Below are positions 23,377 to 31,939 of a stretch of 64,000 bases of DNA, one piece after another. The notes below the pieces were generated by a model, which ran no database searches, had not been told where the DNA came from, and saw only the letters and a list, made by a program, of their open reading frames with translations. Position numbers and translations under genes: made by a program. Source of the stretch: Streptomyces sp. SKN60. GTDB lineage: Bacteria; Actinomycetota; Actinomycetes; Streptomycetales; Streptomycetaceae. Position 1 is the first letter of the stretch. The number at the start of each line of letters is the position of its first letter. The stretch lies in NCBI RefSeq assembly GCF_026236535.1, contig NZ_JAHTMW010000004.1, forward strand, positions 186,001 through 250,000. The letters are read 5' to 3'.

Positions 23377-26220
23377 GTGAGGAAGAGCGCTTTGATACGT
23401 GTCACACGCGGCGTGACCACCGCCGTGACGCTGATGGCCCTGGCGGGCGTGTCGCCGGGGCTCGCGTACGCACAACCGGATCCCGCCACTGCCGGGGTCG
23501 CCGGATCCGCCGCGGCGGGGCTGCCCGAGGGGTGGCGGGTCGTCGGGTCCGGTGCCGGGCGGGAGTTGGTGTGGCGGACGGCCGGGGAGGCCGTGCCGAT
23601 GGGCGATGCCCGGGTGGAGTTCCGGGTCGACGGGAGGCTGCTCGGGTATCCGGAGCCGGCGGCGGACGGGCGGTCGTTCCGGCTGCGGCTCGGGGATCAA
23701 CGGGTCGACGGCGGGGCGCGGTTGAGCGTGACGGCGGGCGGGCGGCGGCTGGACGCCGCCGGGGCGCCGGCCCTCGCGCCCCGTCTGCGGCCGAAGGCAC
23801 CCGCGGCTCCCCCGGCTCCGGAGGCGCCGCTGCCGGCGAATCCGGTGGATCCGGGGGTGCCCGGCCCGTACCGCACCGTGTCCGGCGAGTACGCGCTGAA
23901 GGACGTGCGGCTGCCCGGTTTCCCCGAGCCCGTGGAGATGCGCGCCGCCGTGACGGCGCCGGCCGGCGCGCCGGGGAAGCGGCCGGTGGCGCTGTTCCTG
24001 CACGGCCGGCACGGCACCTGCTACAAGCCGGGCACGGAGGAGGACTCGGGCGCGTGGCCGTGCCCGGCGGGGATGCGGCCGATACCGAGTCATCAGGGGT
24101 ACGGGGCGGCGCAGCGGCTGCTCGCCTCGCAGGGGTACGTGACGGTGTCGGTGTCCGCGAACGGCGTCAACGGGCAGGACCATGCGGCGGACGACGGCGG
24201 CGCGCAGGCCCGTTCCTCCCTCGTCCGGCAGCATCTCGCCCGCTGGGCGGAGTGGGGCGCGCACCCGGACAAGGCGCCTGCGGTGGTGCGGAAGGCGGCG
24301 GCCGCCGATCTGTCCCGGGTCCTGCTCGTCGGGCACTCGCGGGGCGGCGAGGGCGTCAACCGGGCCGCGCTCGACAGCCTGTCCGCGCCGCCCGCGAGCC
24401 AGGACGGCTACCGGGGGCCGGTGCGGTGGAAGATCCGCGGCAACGTCCTCATCGGACCGACGATCTTCGGCCAGAACCCGGTTCCGGACGTGCCGTCGAT
24501 GACGATCCTGCCCGGCTGCGACGGCGACGTGTCCGATCTGCAGGGGCAGATGTATCTGGACGCCACGCGCGGCGTCGGCCGGGGCGCGGCGCTGCACAGC
24601 GCGGTGTACGTGGTGGGCGCCAACCACAACTTCTTCAACAGCGAGTGGACGCCTGGCCAGGCGAAGGCGCCGGCCGTGGACGACTTCTGGTCCGACGGGG
24701 AGCAGCCCGACCCGGTCTGTTCCCCCGGCGCCCCGACGCGCCTGACCGCCCCGCGGCAGCAGACCGCGGGCGCCGCCTACATCGCGGCCGCCGCCCGGCT
24801 GTTCGTGGCGGGCGACGACCGGGTGCGGCCGCTGCTCGACGGCACCGGCCGGCGGGCGCCGTCGGCGGGCCCGGCGCGGGTGCTCGCGCACGCCGTCGGG
24901 GCCGGCCGCACCCCGGCGTTCGTCCCGGGTTCGCCCGACACCGGCGCGGCGCTGACCGTGTCCGGCGCGGGCCGGCTGTGCGCGCAGATCGACCCCGACG
25001 CCGCGCGCTCGTGCCTGTCGCCCGACGAGGGCGGGCAGTCACCGCACTTCGCGTCCTGGGAGACCTCGCCCGAGCCGGGCCGCGACGCCGTCGCGCTGCG
25101 CTGGACCCGTGCCGGCACGCCGGTCACGGTGCGGACGGCACGGCCCGTGTCCCTGGCGGGCACCGAGTCGCTCGCCCTGCGCCTGGTCGTGCCGCCGAAC
25201 ACCAAGGGCACGGAGCTCGACGTGACCGTGGCCGACGCCTCGGGCCGCCGCGCGCCGCTCGGGCGGGTGCGGGTGGACGGGCTGCCGGGCAGTGAGCGCA
25301 CCGCCTCGTACTGGGCGCGGGAGGTCCGGGTCCCGCTGTCCCCGGCGGTCCGGGCGCGCCTCGACCTGAGGAAGGTCGCCGCCCTCGAACTCACCCCGCG
25401 CACCGCTGAGGGCCGGGCCTGGCTGGTGGACTCCTGGGGCTTCCGCCCGGGTCTGCCGGCGGTCCGTCCGGCCCCGCTGCCGCGGGTGGACGTCGGGCGG
25501 CTCACGGTCGACGAGGGCGACTCCGGGGTGCGGACCTACCGCGTTCCGGTCACGGTGTCCGGCTCCGGCAGCGGCCAGGTGCGCCTGTTCACCCCGACGC
25601 CCGGGACCGACGGGACCGACGGGTTCACCTCCCGCGTGGTCACGGTCCGCCCGGGTCATCAGGACATCGACGTGCGGGTGCCGGTGGAGGGGAACACGCG
25701 GTACGGCTGGGAGGTGAGCCACGACGCGTTCGTGAAGGCCGTGCGCGGCACCGTCGTCGGCGCGCACCGCGGTGGTGTGACGGTGCGCGACGACGACCCG
25801 ATGCCCGAGGTGCGGGTGACGCCCGTCGCCGACGCCGTCACCGAGGGGCAGGCGCTGGTGTGGCGGGTCACGCTGTCGCAGCCCGCCGACGCCGACGTCA
25901 TGGGCGGTGTCTCCTTCCTGGCCCCGGCGGGCGGGGCGCCGGAGCTGTCCACGGCGGACGTCGACCCGGAGTGGGTGCGGGACACCTACGGCTCCGTGCC
26001 CGACCCGGCCCGGCTTCTGTCCCGGCCGGAGTATCCGGACGCGTACGCGGGGTTCGCCGTGCCGGCCGGGGAGACGGTCGCGGAGGTGCGGGTGCCGACC
26101 GTGCGGGACGGGGTCGCCGAGCCGGTGGAGACGCTGCGGGGCGTGCCTTTCACGTACGACGCCGAGTGGCGGCAGGTGCCGGGTGCGGAGGTCACGGGGA
26201 CCGTACGGGACGCCTCGTAG
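23377..26220 (+). CDS. Large secreted alpha/beta hydrolase with C-terminal beta-sandwich domains
   Basis: Exported protein of about 947 residues. A signal peptide ends near LAYAQPD. After an N-terminal beta domain and Pro-rich linker, an alpha/beta-hydrolase domain (about 165-460) has the nucleophile elbow VGHSRGGEG (Ser about 321), Asp in LPGCDGDVSD (about 382) and His in GANHNFFN (about 417), a complete triad. A jelly-roll-like middle and two Calx-beta-like stretches (VDVGRLTVDEGDSG and VRVTPVADAVTEGQ) follow. Lipase, esterase or depolymerase activity is likely; substrate unknown. The start is uncertain: GTG 23350, GTG 23377 or TTG 23392. GTG 23377 gives a compact basic n-region; TTG 23392 has the best ribosome binding site (AGGAAG). 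Confidence 0.8.
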   Translation: MRKSALIRVTRGVTTAVTLMALAGVSPGLAYAQPDPATAGVAGSAAAGLPEGWRVVGSGAGRELVWRTAGEAVPMGDARVEFRVDGRLLGYPEPAADGRSFRLRLGDQRVDGGARLSVTAGGRRLDAAGAPALAPRLRPKAPAAPPAPEAPLPANPVDPGVPGPYRTVSGEYALKDVRLPGFPEPVEMRAAVTAPAGAPGKRPVALFLHGRHGTCYKPGTEEDSGAWPCPAGMRPIPSHQGYGAAQRLLASQGYVTVSVSANGVNGQDHAADDGGAQARSSLVRQHLARWAEWGAHPDKAPAVVRKAAAADLSRVLLVGHSRGGEGVNRAALDSLSAPPASQDGYRGPVRWKIRGNVLIGPTIFGQNPVPDVPSMTILPGCDGDVSDLQGQMYLDATRGVGRGAALHSAVYVVGANHNFFNSEWTPGQAKAPAVDDFWSDGEQPDPVCSPGAPTRLTAPRQQTAGAAYIAAAARLFVAGDDRVRPLLDGTGRRAPSAGPARVLAHAVGAGRTPAFVPGSPDTGAALTVSGAGRLCAQIDPDAARSCLSPDEGGQSPHFASWETSPEPGRDAVALRWTRAGTPVTVRTARPVSLAGTESLALRLVVPPNTKGTELDVTVADASGRRAPLGRVRVDGLPGSERTASYWAREVRVPLSPAVRARLDLRKVAALELTPRTAEGRAWLVDSWGFRPGLPAVRPAPLPRVDVGRLTVDEGDSGVRTYRVPVTVSGSGSGQVRLFTPTPGTDGTDGFTSRVVTVRPGHQDIDVRVPVEGNTRYGWEVSHDAFVKAVRGTVVGAHRGGVTVRDDDPMPEVRVTPVADAVTEGQALVWRVTLSQPADADVMGGVSFLAPAGGAPELSTADVDPEWVRDTYGSVPDPARLLSRPEYPDAYAGFAVPAGETVAEVRVPTVRDGVAEPVETLRGVPFTYDAEWRQVPGAEVTGTVRDAS

Positions 26221-26247
26221 CGTGGTGTGAGGGGCGTACGGACGCCG

Positions 26248-26285
26248 GGACGCCGGGGGCAACTCGCGAGGTGCCCCCGGCGTCC
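26248..26285 (+). terminator. Hairpin terminator after the large hydrolase
   Basis: A perfect 14-bp stem (26248-26261 with 26272-26285) begins 28 bp after the stop, with extra GTACGGA/TCCGTAC complementarity outside it. Confidence 0.7.
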
Positions 26286-26288
26286 TTC

Positions 26289-26324
26289 CGTACGACAGCA
26301 CGTACGACGTCACGTACGACAGGA
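26289..26324. repeat. Three 12-bp tandem repeats CGTACGACRKSA
   Basis: Units at 26289, 26301 and 26313 each start CGTACGAC. They end 10 bp before the EF-hand start codon; the last unit contains the AGGA of its ribosome binding site. Confidence 0.65.
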
Positions 26325-26334
26325 CGGACACGCG

Positions 26335-26586
26335 ATGAGCGACAAGGCCCGGGTTCTCTTCGACGCGCTCGATCTCGACCACGACGGCACCCTGACGCGC
26401 GCCGAGGTCATCGCCGCGCTGCACGCCAAGGGGCCGACGCTGGTCGCGCAGGGGGTGGTTCCGGCGTGGGGCGTCGGGGACGCCGACGCCTCCTCGGCGC
26501 TGTTCGACGAGGCCGACGCGAACGGCGACAAGGTGCTCAGCTTCGAGGAGTTCGCCGCGATCGTGAACCGCCGCTTCGGCTGGTGA
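26335..26586 (+). CDS. Two-EF-hand calcium-binding protein
   Basis: Small acidic protein of 83 residues, similar in size and layout to Streptomyces calerythrin/CabB-type proteins. Two canonical 12-residue EF loops are intact: Asp13-Glu24 (DLDHDGTLTRAE) and Asp61-Glu72 (DANGDKVLSFEE). It should bind two calcium ions in the cytoplasm and act as buffer or sensor. The target is unknown. The ATG follows AGGACGGACACGCG, and three tandem repeats lie just upstream. Confidence 0.9.
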   Translation: MSDKARVLFDALDLDHDGTLTRAEVIAALHAKGPTLVAQGVVPAWGVGDADASSALFDEADANGDKVLSFEEFAAIVNRRFGW

Positions 26587-26594
26587 GGGGGCCG

Positions 26595-26876
26595 CTAGGC
26601 GGCCGTGGGGTGCGGGGGTGTGTGGGCGACGCGGACCGGGCCCACGACGGTCAGCGGGATCCCGAGGTGCTCGCAGAGGCGGCGGGCGCGGGAGAGGGCG
26701 CTGAGGGAGGCCGGGGAGGGGTCGGCGGTGGGCAACTGCACGCGGACGAGCCGCGGCCGGTGGGACAGCAGGAGGGCCTCGGTCTCCAGGAAGGCCGCGG
26801 CCCTGCTGGTGACGTCGAGGTCGCGCAGGAACGACAGGTGCAGGACGCCGTCCTCGAAGGCGTGGCTGATGAGCAT
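26595..26876 (-). CDS. STAS-domain-like protein, possible anti-anti-sigma factor
   Basis: Protein of 93 residues with a STAS-like fold pattern: EDGVLHLSFLRDLDVTSRAAAFLETEALLL, then PRLVRVQLPTADPSPASLSALSRARRLCEHLGIPLTVVGP. In the normal STAS phosphorylation loop (D-S-S/T-G) it reads ADPSPASL; Ser residues are present but the motif is atypical. It lies 175 bp downstream of a SigB/F/G-type sigma gene on the same strand, which suggests a place in its partner-switch control. It is convergent with the EF-hand gene, 8 bp apart. Confidence 0.7.
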   Translation of the reverse strand: MLISHAFEDGVLHLSFLRDLDVTSRAAAFLETEALLLSHRPRLVRVQLPTADPSPASLSALSRARRLCEHLGIPLTVVGPVRVAHTPPHPTAA

Positions 26877-27033
26877 TGACGATCTCCTTCCGCCGCCCGG
26901 TGGCCGCCCCCGCCTCGCGGCATGCCGGACGGCATGAGCGGGGCGGACGACGGCTCACCCAGTATGCGGAGAAGCATGCCGGATGCACCCTTTCGTGCGT
27001 CGTGTCGGAGGACGGCCGCACGAAAGCCACGCG

Positions 27034-27053
27034 GACCGGCCGCGCGGCCGGTC
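27034..27053 (-). terminator. Perfect 20-bp palindrome at the sigma factor stop
   Basis: GACCGGCCGC-GCGGCCGGTC overlaps the stop codon (27052-27054) of the sigma gene. It probably ends or attenuates transcription before the STAS gene. Confidence 0.5.
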
Positions 27054-27975
27054 AGGCGTGGCGGGGCGGGACGGCGGCGCCGTCGTCGGCGAGCAGGCCG
27101 GCCCTGAGTTCGTCCAGGATCCGGGTGAGCAGCCGGGAGATGTGCATCTGCGAGAGCCCGAGGCGTTCGCCTATCTGGGCCTGGGTGAGTTCCTGGCCGA
27201 AGCGCAGGGACAGGATGCGCCGGTCGCGTTCGCCCATTCGGGCGATGAGCGGCTTCAGCGCGGTGAGGTCCTCGATGAGGTCGTACGAGGGCTCCGGCGC
27301 GGCCAGCCGGCGGCTGACGAGCGGCGGGGCGTCGTCGTCCTCGGAGAACGCGACGTCCAGGGAGCGGGCGGTGTAGCCGCGGGCCGCGAGCTCGCCCTCG
27401 GCGACCGCCGCCACGCCGATCTGGAGGTGGTCGGCGACCTCGGCGCGGCTGGGCCGGTGGCCGTGCCGCTGCTCCAGGAGGTCGCTCGTCCTGGCCAGGT
27501 CGATGCGGAGCTCCTGGAGCCGCCGGGGCACCCGTACGGCCCAGCTGGTGTCCCGGAAGAAGCGCTTCATCTCGCCGACGACGGTGGGCAGCGCGAAGGC
27601 CGAGAACTCGATGCCGCGGTCGGGGTCGAAGCGGTCGATGGCCTTGATCAGGCCGATGGTGCCGACCTGGACGATGTCCTCGCGCTGCTCGGGCCGGTTG
27701 CGGAAGCGGCGGGCGGCGAAGCGCACCAGGCTCAGGTTGAGCTCGACCAGGGTGTTGCGGACGTACGCGTGGGCGGGCGTGCCGGGCTCCAGTTCGCGCA
27801 GCCGGACGAGGAGGGCGGCGGACAGGGTCTGTGCCTCGTCGGTGGAGACCCGGGTGGGCCGGTCGATCTCGGGCAGCCCGGCGAGGGCGGCGCGCCGGGT
27901 CTCGGCGGCGGAGGCGGGGGCGGGGGCCCGGGCGGTTGCGGGGGCCCGGGCGGAAGCGGAAGCGGTGGCGGACAT
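27052..27975 (-). CDS. RNA polymerase sigma factor of the SigB/SigF/SigG family
   Basis: Alternative sigma factor of 307 residues. Region 2 reads LVRFAARRFRNRPEQREDIVQVGTIGLIKAIDRFDPDRGIEFSAFALPTVVGEMKRFFRD in sections, the hallmark of the group 3 SigB/F/G type, followed by WAVRVPRRLQE (region 3) and a region 4 helix-turn-helix LTQAQIGERLGLSQMHISRLL. The first 30 residues are an Ala/Pro/Arg low-complexity tail. Streptomyces uses several such factors for stress and sporulation. No anti-sigma kinase gene is next to it; the only likely partner is the STAS protein downstream. Confidence 0.93.
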   Translation of the reverse strand: MSATASASARAPATARAPAPASAAETRRAALAGLPEIDRPTRVSTDEAQTLSAALLVRLRELEPGTPAHAYVRNTLVELNLSLVRFAARRFRNRPEQREDIVQVGTIGLIKAIDRFDPDRGIEFSAFALPTVVGEMKRFFRDTSWAVRVPRRLQELRIDLARTSDLLEQRHGHRPSRAEVADHLQIGVAAVAEGELAARGYTARSLDVAFSEDDDAPPLVSRRLAAPEPSYDLIEDLTALKPLIARMGERDRRILSLRFGQELTQAQIGERLGLSQMHISRLLTRILDELRAGLLADDGAAVPPRHA

Positions 27976-28134
27976 GAGGCTCCTTCGACGGTGGCGGTGG
28001 GCCTGCGCCGCCGGCCGGTGGGGGCGGCGGCGGGGGTCCGTCGGTCGAGCGTCCTGTCAGAAGGATTCCCTGTTTGGTCCGGTTTGACACGAATGGAGCA
28101 GCGGGGAGGGGGTGGCCGGCATCCGGGTACGCGT

Positions 28135-28168
28135 GCGTCCGGCCGGGCGCTGGGGCCCGGCCGGACGC
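28135..28168 (-). terminator. Hairpin terminator after the MT0933-type gene
   Basis: A perfect 14-bp stem (28135-28148 with 28155-28168) and 6-base loop lie 17 bp past the stop codon at 28185 on the minus strand. Confidence 0.7.
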
Positions 28169-28184
28169 ATGGGGGCGCGGCTCG

Positions 28185-28388
28185 CTACTGCGGGGGCTGG
28201 TCCCGGCGCTCGGTGCCGGCGTCGGTGCCACCCAGTTGCTCCTTGAGCTTCTCCTGGGCCGTGTCGACCTGGCTGCTGTACTTGCCCTGGGTCTTGTCGT
28301 CGACGAAATCGCCGGCCTTGTCGATGCCCTTGCCGGCCTGGTCCTCGTGCCCCTTGAGCATCTGCTTGAGCTTGTCCATCACGGACAT
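28185..28388 (-). CDS. MT0933/Rv0909-type small protein (annotated as antitoxin family)
   Basis: Acidic-basic helical protein of 67 residues: MDKLKQMLKGHEDQAGKGIDKAGDFVDDKTQGKYSSQVDTAQEKLKEQL in sections, which matches the MT0933-like family named after mycobacterial Rv0909. The family is catalogued as an antitoxin, but no toxin gene flanks it here. It also resembles CsbD-like stress proteins in size and composition. It lies near the sigma factor, whose family often controls such genes, but regulation is not shown. Confidence 0.8.
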   Translation of the reverse strand: MSVMDKLKQMLKGHEDQAGKGIDKAGDFVDDKTQGKYSSQVDTAQEKLKEQLGGTDAGTERRDQPPQ

Positions 28389-28567
28389 CGCGGCCCTCCT
28401 CGGACGGCCCCCCTGGTCCGTCCCAGCATCCCGGACCCGCCCGTGGTACGCATCCGCAGGCCGCCGTGAGGCGGAGGGGACGGTCCGACCGGGGGTCTAC
28501 GCCCGGCCGCCGGATTCCGCCCGTGGTCTGACGCGGGGCGGTTGGGGGGCGCCGTAGCGTCCTGGGC

Positions 28568-29764
28568 ATGATCGCACTTCGCCGGGCGGCCGCGGCCGCC
28601 CTTCTCGCCTGTGCCGTCGCGTTACCCGCGACCGCCCTGCCCGCCCACGCCGCGACGCCCCTCGCGCCCGCGGCATCCCTCCGCGCCGCCGCCCCCGCCG
28701 TACCGGCGCTGGAACTGCCCGCCCCGACCGGCCGGTTCGCGGTCGGCAGCTCCGTGCTCCATCTCGTCGACCGGTCACGGCCCGACCCGTGGGTGCCCAC
28801 GGCGGACGGCCGGGAACTGATGGTGACGATGCACTACCCGGCCGCGCGGGGGACGCAGGGGCCGCCCGCTCCGTACGTCTCCGAGGAGGTCGCCCGGACC
28901 GTCCTGTCGGGCGTCGGGGTGACCGATCCGGCCGCGGTGAAGGCCGTGGCCGGGATGACGGCGTACAGCAGTGTCGACGTGCGCCCGGCGCCCGGGCGGC
29001 ATCCGCTGGTGGTGCTGTCGCCGGGCTTCGGGGTGCCGCGCTTCACGCTGACGAACCTGGCGACGGAGCTCGCCTCGCGCGGCTACGCGGTGGCGTCCGT
29101 CGACCACGCCTACGAGGCCTCGGCCATCGCCCTCCCGGACGGGCGGACGCTCGGCTGCGTGGCCTGCGAGGCGCTGGAGGCGGGCCGGATCAAGGGGGCC
29201 GACGTGACGGCCGCGCGGGCGGCGGACGTGCGCTTCCTGCTCGACCGGCTGACCGGGCCGCGGGCCGTCGCCACCTGGCCGTACGCGCGGACCATCGACC
29301 GGAGCCGGGTCGGCATGGCCGGGCACTCGATCGGCGGGGCCGCCGCCGCGGCCGCGATGCTCGCGGACCGGCGGGTCGACGCCGGGCTGAACATGGACGG
29401 CTCGTTCCACGACACGCTGCCGGCCGGCGGGCTCGGCGGGCGTCCGTTCCTGATGCTGGGCACCGACGACGAGATGCACCGCCCCGGCGGCATCGACAAG
29501 ACCTGGGACACCACCTGGAGGGCGCTCGACGGCTGGAAGCGGTGGCTGACGGTGACCGGCGCGGACCACTTCACCTTCACCGACGCGCCGGTGCTCCAGC
29601 GGTACTTCGGGCTGCCGGCCGGTGACATCCCGGCCGACCGGGCGCTCGCGGTGACCCGCGCGTATGTCACGGCCTTCTTCGACCAGCAGCTGCGCGGACT
29701 GCCGCAGCCGCTGCTCGCGGGGCCGAGCCCGCTGCATCCGGAGGTGCACTTCCAGCAGCCGTAG
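28568..29764 (+). CDS. Secreted alpha/beta hydrolase, PAF-acetylhydrolase-like
   Basis: Exported protein of 398 residues with a signal peptide (about 1-30, cut after AHA). The hydrolase core has the oxyanion region LVVLSPGFGVPRFTLTNLATELASRGY, an internal Cys pair in LGCVACEAL that may form a disulfide, the nucleophile elbow MAGHSIGGAA, an acidic residue in LGTDDEMH and the catalytic His in TGADHFTF. This is the platelet-activating-factor acetylhydrolase isoform II-like family of Streptomyces lipases and esterases. TAGCGT ends 7 bp before the ATG and no ribosome binding site is seen, so the message may be leaderless. Confidence 0.88.
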   Translation: MIALRRAAAAALLACAVALPATALPAHAATPLAPAASLRAAAPAVPALELPAPTGRFAVGSSVLHLVDRSRPDPWVPTADGRELMVTMHYPAARGTQGPPAPYVSEEVARTVLSGVGVTDPAAVKAVAGMTAYSSVDVRPAPGRHPLVVLSPGFGVPRFTLTNLATELASRGYAVASVDHAYEASAIALPDGRTLGCVACEALEAGRIKGADVTAARAADVRFLLDRLTGPRAVATWPYARTIDRSRVGMAGHSIGGAAAAAAMLADRRVDAGLNMDGSFHDTLPAGGLGGRPFLMLGTDDEMHRPGGIDKTWDTTWRALDGWKRWLTVTGADHFTFTDAPVLQRYFGLPAGDIPADRALAVTRAYVTAFFDQQLRGLPQPLLAGPSPLHPEVHFQQP

Positions 29765-29804
29765 AACACTGCCCGGGCAGTCGGGGGTCGCGGGGCGGTG
29801 CCGG

Positions 29805-31100
29805 TCAGGCGCGGCCCGCGGCCTTCTGGCTGCGCCGGGACAGGGAGTCGACGACCACGGCGGCGAGCAGCACCGATCCGGTGATCATGAACTGGACGGC
29901 GTTGCTCACGCCCATGATGTTCATGCCGGACTGGATCGAGCCGATGACCAGCGCGCCGAGCAGCGCGGACCACACGGAGCCGCGTCCGCCGAACAGGCTG
30001 GTGCCGCCGATGACGGCGGCGGCGATGACGTTCATCAGGAGGTTGCCGCCGCCGGAGGTCTGGCTCGCCGACTGGATCTGCCCGGCGAGGAAGAGACCGC
30101 CGACCGCGGCCATGGTGCCGGCGATGGTGAAGACGCTCATCCGTACGAAGGGCACGCTGATGCCGGCCCGCCGGGCGCCCTCGATGTTGCCGCCGACCGC
30201 GAAGATCTGCCGCCCGTAGCGGGTGCGCCGCAGCACGAAGTCGAGCACGACCAGCAGGATCAGGAAGATCAGCAGGGCGAGCGGCAGGCCCTGGTACTGG
30301 TTGAGGATGTACGCGGCGACGAAGGCGATGGCCGCGATGACAACCGTGCGCAGCACGATCTCGGCGATCGGCCGGAACGGCACCCGCGCGGCCTGCCGGC
30401 GCCGGGCGTCGAGCAGCGAGGCGAGCAGGAAGAGGCCCACGCCGACGGCGGCCGTGATGTAGGCGGTGGCCGGGCTGTGGAAGATCGTCGAGTACATCTC
30501 GGCGACGACGGTGTCGCTGGGGATGTTGACGGTGCCGGTGCTGCCGAGCACCTGGAGCATGAGTCCGTTCCAGGCGAGGTTGCCGGCCAGGGTGACGACG
30601 AAGGCGGGCACGCCGACCTTGGCGAAGAAGAAGCCCTGGATGAGGCCGACCGCCGCGCCGCCGGCGACCGCGACGAGCAGCGCCAGCCATTCGTTCATGC
30701 CGTTGTTGACGTTGAGCACGGCGAAGATGGCCGCGCACAGGCCGCTGACGGAGCCGACGGACAGGTCGATCTCGCCGAGCAGCAGCACGAAGACGATGCC
30801 GACGGCGATCATGCCGGTGCCGACGATCTGCTGGCTGAGGTCGGAGAGGTTCTGCGCGGAGAGGAAGGTGCTGTCGAGGCTGCCGAAGACCGTCCAGATG
30901 ATGATCAGGGCGATGACGACGGGCAGGGAGCCGAGCTCGCCGCTGCGCATCTTGCGCCGGAACTCCTTGACGTAGCCGCGGACGCCCTCCTCACGGGCGA
31001 TCAGCCGGCTGTCGACGGCGGGCACGGCCTCGGGTGCGGGCGCCGGGGTCGTGTCGTTCTGGGGGCGCTCGTTCCCGCCCGCCTTCCGGTCGCGGCTCAT
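29805..31100 (-). CDS. Sugar ABC transporter permease (XylH/RbsC type)
   Basis: Membrane subunit of 431 residues, longer than RbsC and near XylH in size. After a 45-residue cytoplasmic N-terminus it has about 10-12 hydrophobic segments with family motifs LLLGEIDLSVGSV, AFVVTLAGNLAWNGLML, YGRQIFAVGGNIEGARRAGI and AAAVIGGTSLFGGRGS. It would form the CUT2-type channel with the ATPase upstream and the binding protein. The ATG overlaps the ATPase stop by 4 bp. Confidence 0.92.
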   Translation of the reverse strand: MSRDRKAGGNERPQNDTTPAPAPEAVPAVDSRLIAREEGVRGYVKEFRRKMRSGELGSLPVVIALIIIWTVFGSLDSTFLSAQNLSDLSQQIVGTGMIAVGIVFVLLLGEIDLSVGSVSGLCAAIFAVLNVNNGMNEWLALLVAVAGGAAVGLIQGFFFAKVGVPAFVVTLAGNLAWNGLMLQVLGSTGTVNIPSDTVVAEMYSTIFHSPATAYITAAVGVGLFLLASLLDARRRQAARVPFRPIAEIVLRTVVIAAIAFVAAYILNQYQGLPLALLIFLILLVVLDFVLRRTRYGRQIFAVGGNIEGARRAGISVPFVRMSVFTIAGTMAAVGGLFLAGQIQSASQTSGGGNLLMNVIAAAVIGGTSLFGGRGSVWSALLGALVIGSIQSGMNIMGVSNAVQFMITGSVLLAAVVVDSLSRRSQKAAGRA

Positions 31101-31897
31101 GGCAACTCCTCCCCGCGGGCCTCCCGCTCCTCGCGTATGCGGGCCTGACGCCGGGTCACGGCGCTCTCGGTGGCTCCGGTGATGGCGGAGATGATCTCCT
31201 CGGTGGTGGTGGAGCGTTTGTCGAAGACGCCGTTGTTGCGGCCGAGCCGAAGGACCGCGATCCGGTCCGCGACGGCCATCACGTCGACCATGTTGTGGCT
31301 GATGAGGATGGTCCCCAGGCCGTGCCCGCGGAGCCGTTCGACGAGGTCGAGGACCTCGGCGGTCTGTTCGACGCCGAGCGCGGCGGTGGGCTCGTCGAGC
31401 AGGACCACCTTGGGGTCGCCGATCAGCGAGCGGGCGATGGCCACGGTCTGGCGCTGCCCTCCGGAGAGGGAGGCGACCGGGATGCGGACCGAGGGGATGC
31501 GGATGGACAGGGTGTGCAGCAGCTCGCGGGAACGCTGCTCCATGCGGACCTCGTCGAGCACGCCGAAGCGGCGCAGTTCCCGCCCGAGGAACAGGTTGCC
31601 GACCACGTCGAGGTTGTCGCACAGCGCGAGGTCCTGGTAGACGGTGGCGATCCCGAGGTGCTGGGCGTCGTGGGGCCGGCCGATGGAGACCCGCCGGCCC
31701 TCCCACTCGATGACGCCCTCGTCGGGCGGGTTCACCCCGGCGATGGCCTTGATGGCGGTCGACTTGCCGGCGCCGTTGTCACCGACGAGGGCGACGACCT
31801 CTCCGGCGCGCACCTCCAGGTCGAAGCCCGACAGGGCCTGGACCGCGCCGAACCGCTTGGAGATCCCCCGTAGTGACAGCACAGGTGCTTCCGGCAC
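31097..31897 (-). CDS. Sugar ABC transporter ATP-binding protein, single NBD
   Basis: ATPase of 266 residues with Walker A GDNGAGKST, signature LSGGQRQTV, Walker B VVLLDEPTAAL and switch His in LISHNMVD. CUT2 importers such as XylG and RbsA normally carry two fused ATPase domains (about 500 residues); here there is one complete domain, as in FrcA-type systems, so it should work as a homodimer. It is between the binding protein gene (42 bp gap) and the permease gene (overlap). Confidence 0.92.
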   Translation of the reverse strand: MPEAPVLSLRGISKRFGAVQALSGFDLEVRAGEVVALVGDNGAGKSTAIKAIAGVNPPDEGVIEWEGRRVSIGRPHDAQHLGIATVYQDLALCDNLDVVGNLFLGRELRRFGVLDEVRMEQRSRELLHTLSIRIPSVRIPVASLSGGQRQTVAIARSLIGDPKVVLLDEPTAALGVEQTAEVLDLVERLRGHGLGTILISHNMVDVMAVADRIAVLRLGRNNGVFDKRSTTTEEIISAITGATESAVTRRQARIREEREARGEELP

Positions 31898-31939
31898 GGC
31901 GACCGCCTCCGACCCCTGCCAGGCCCGTTTCCCGGGCGG

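Noticed and set aside
28185..28388. Toxin-antitoxin pair
   Set aside because: The small protein belongs to a family labelled antitoxin, but no toxin-like gene lies on either side.
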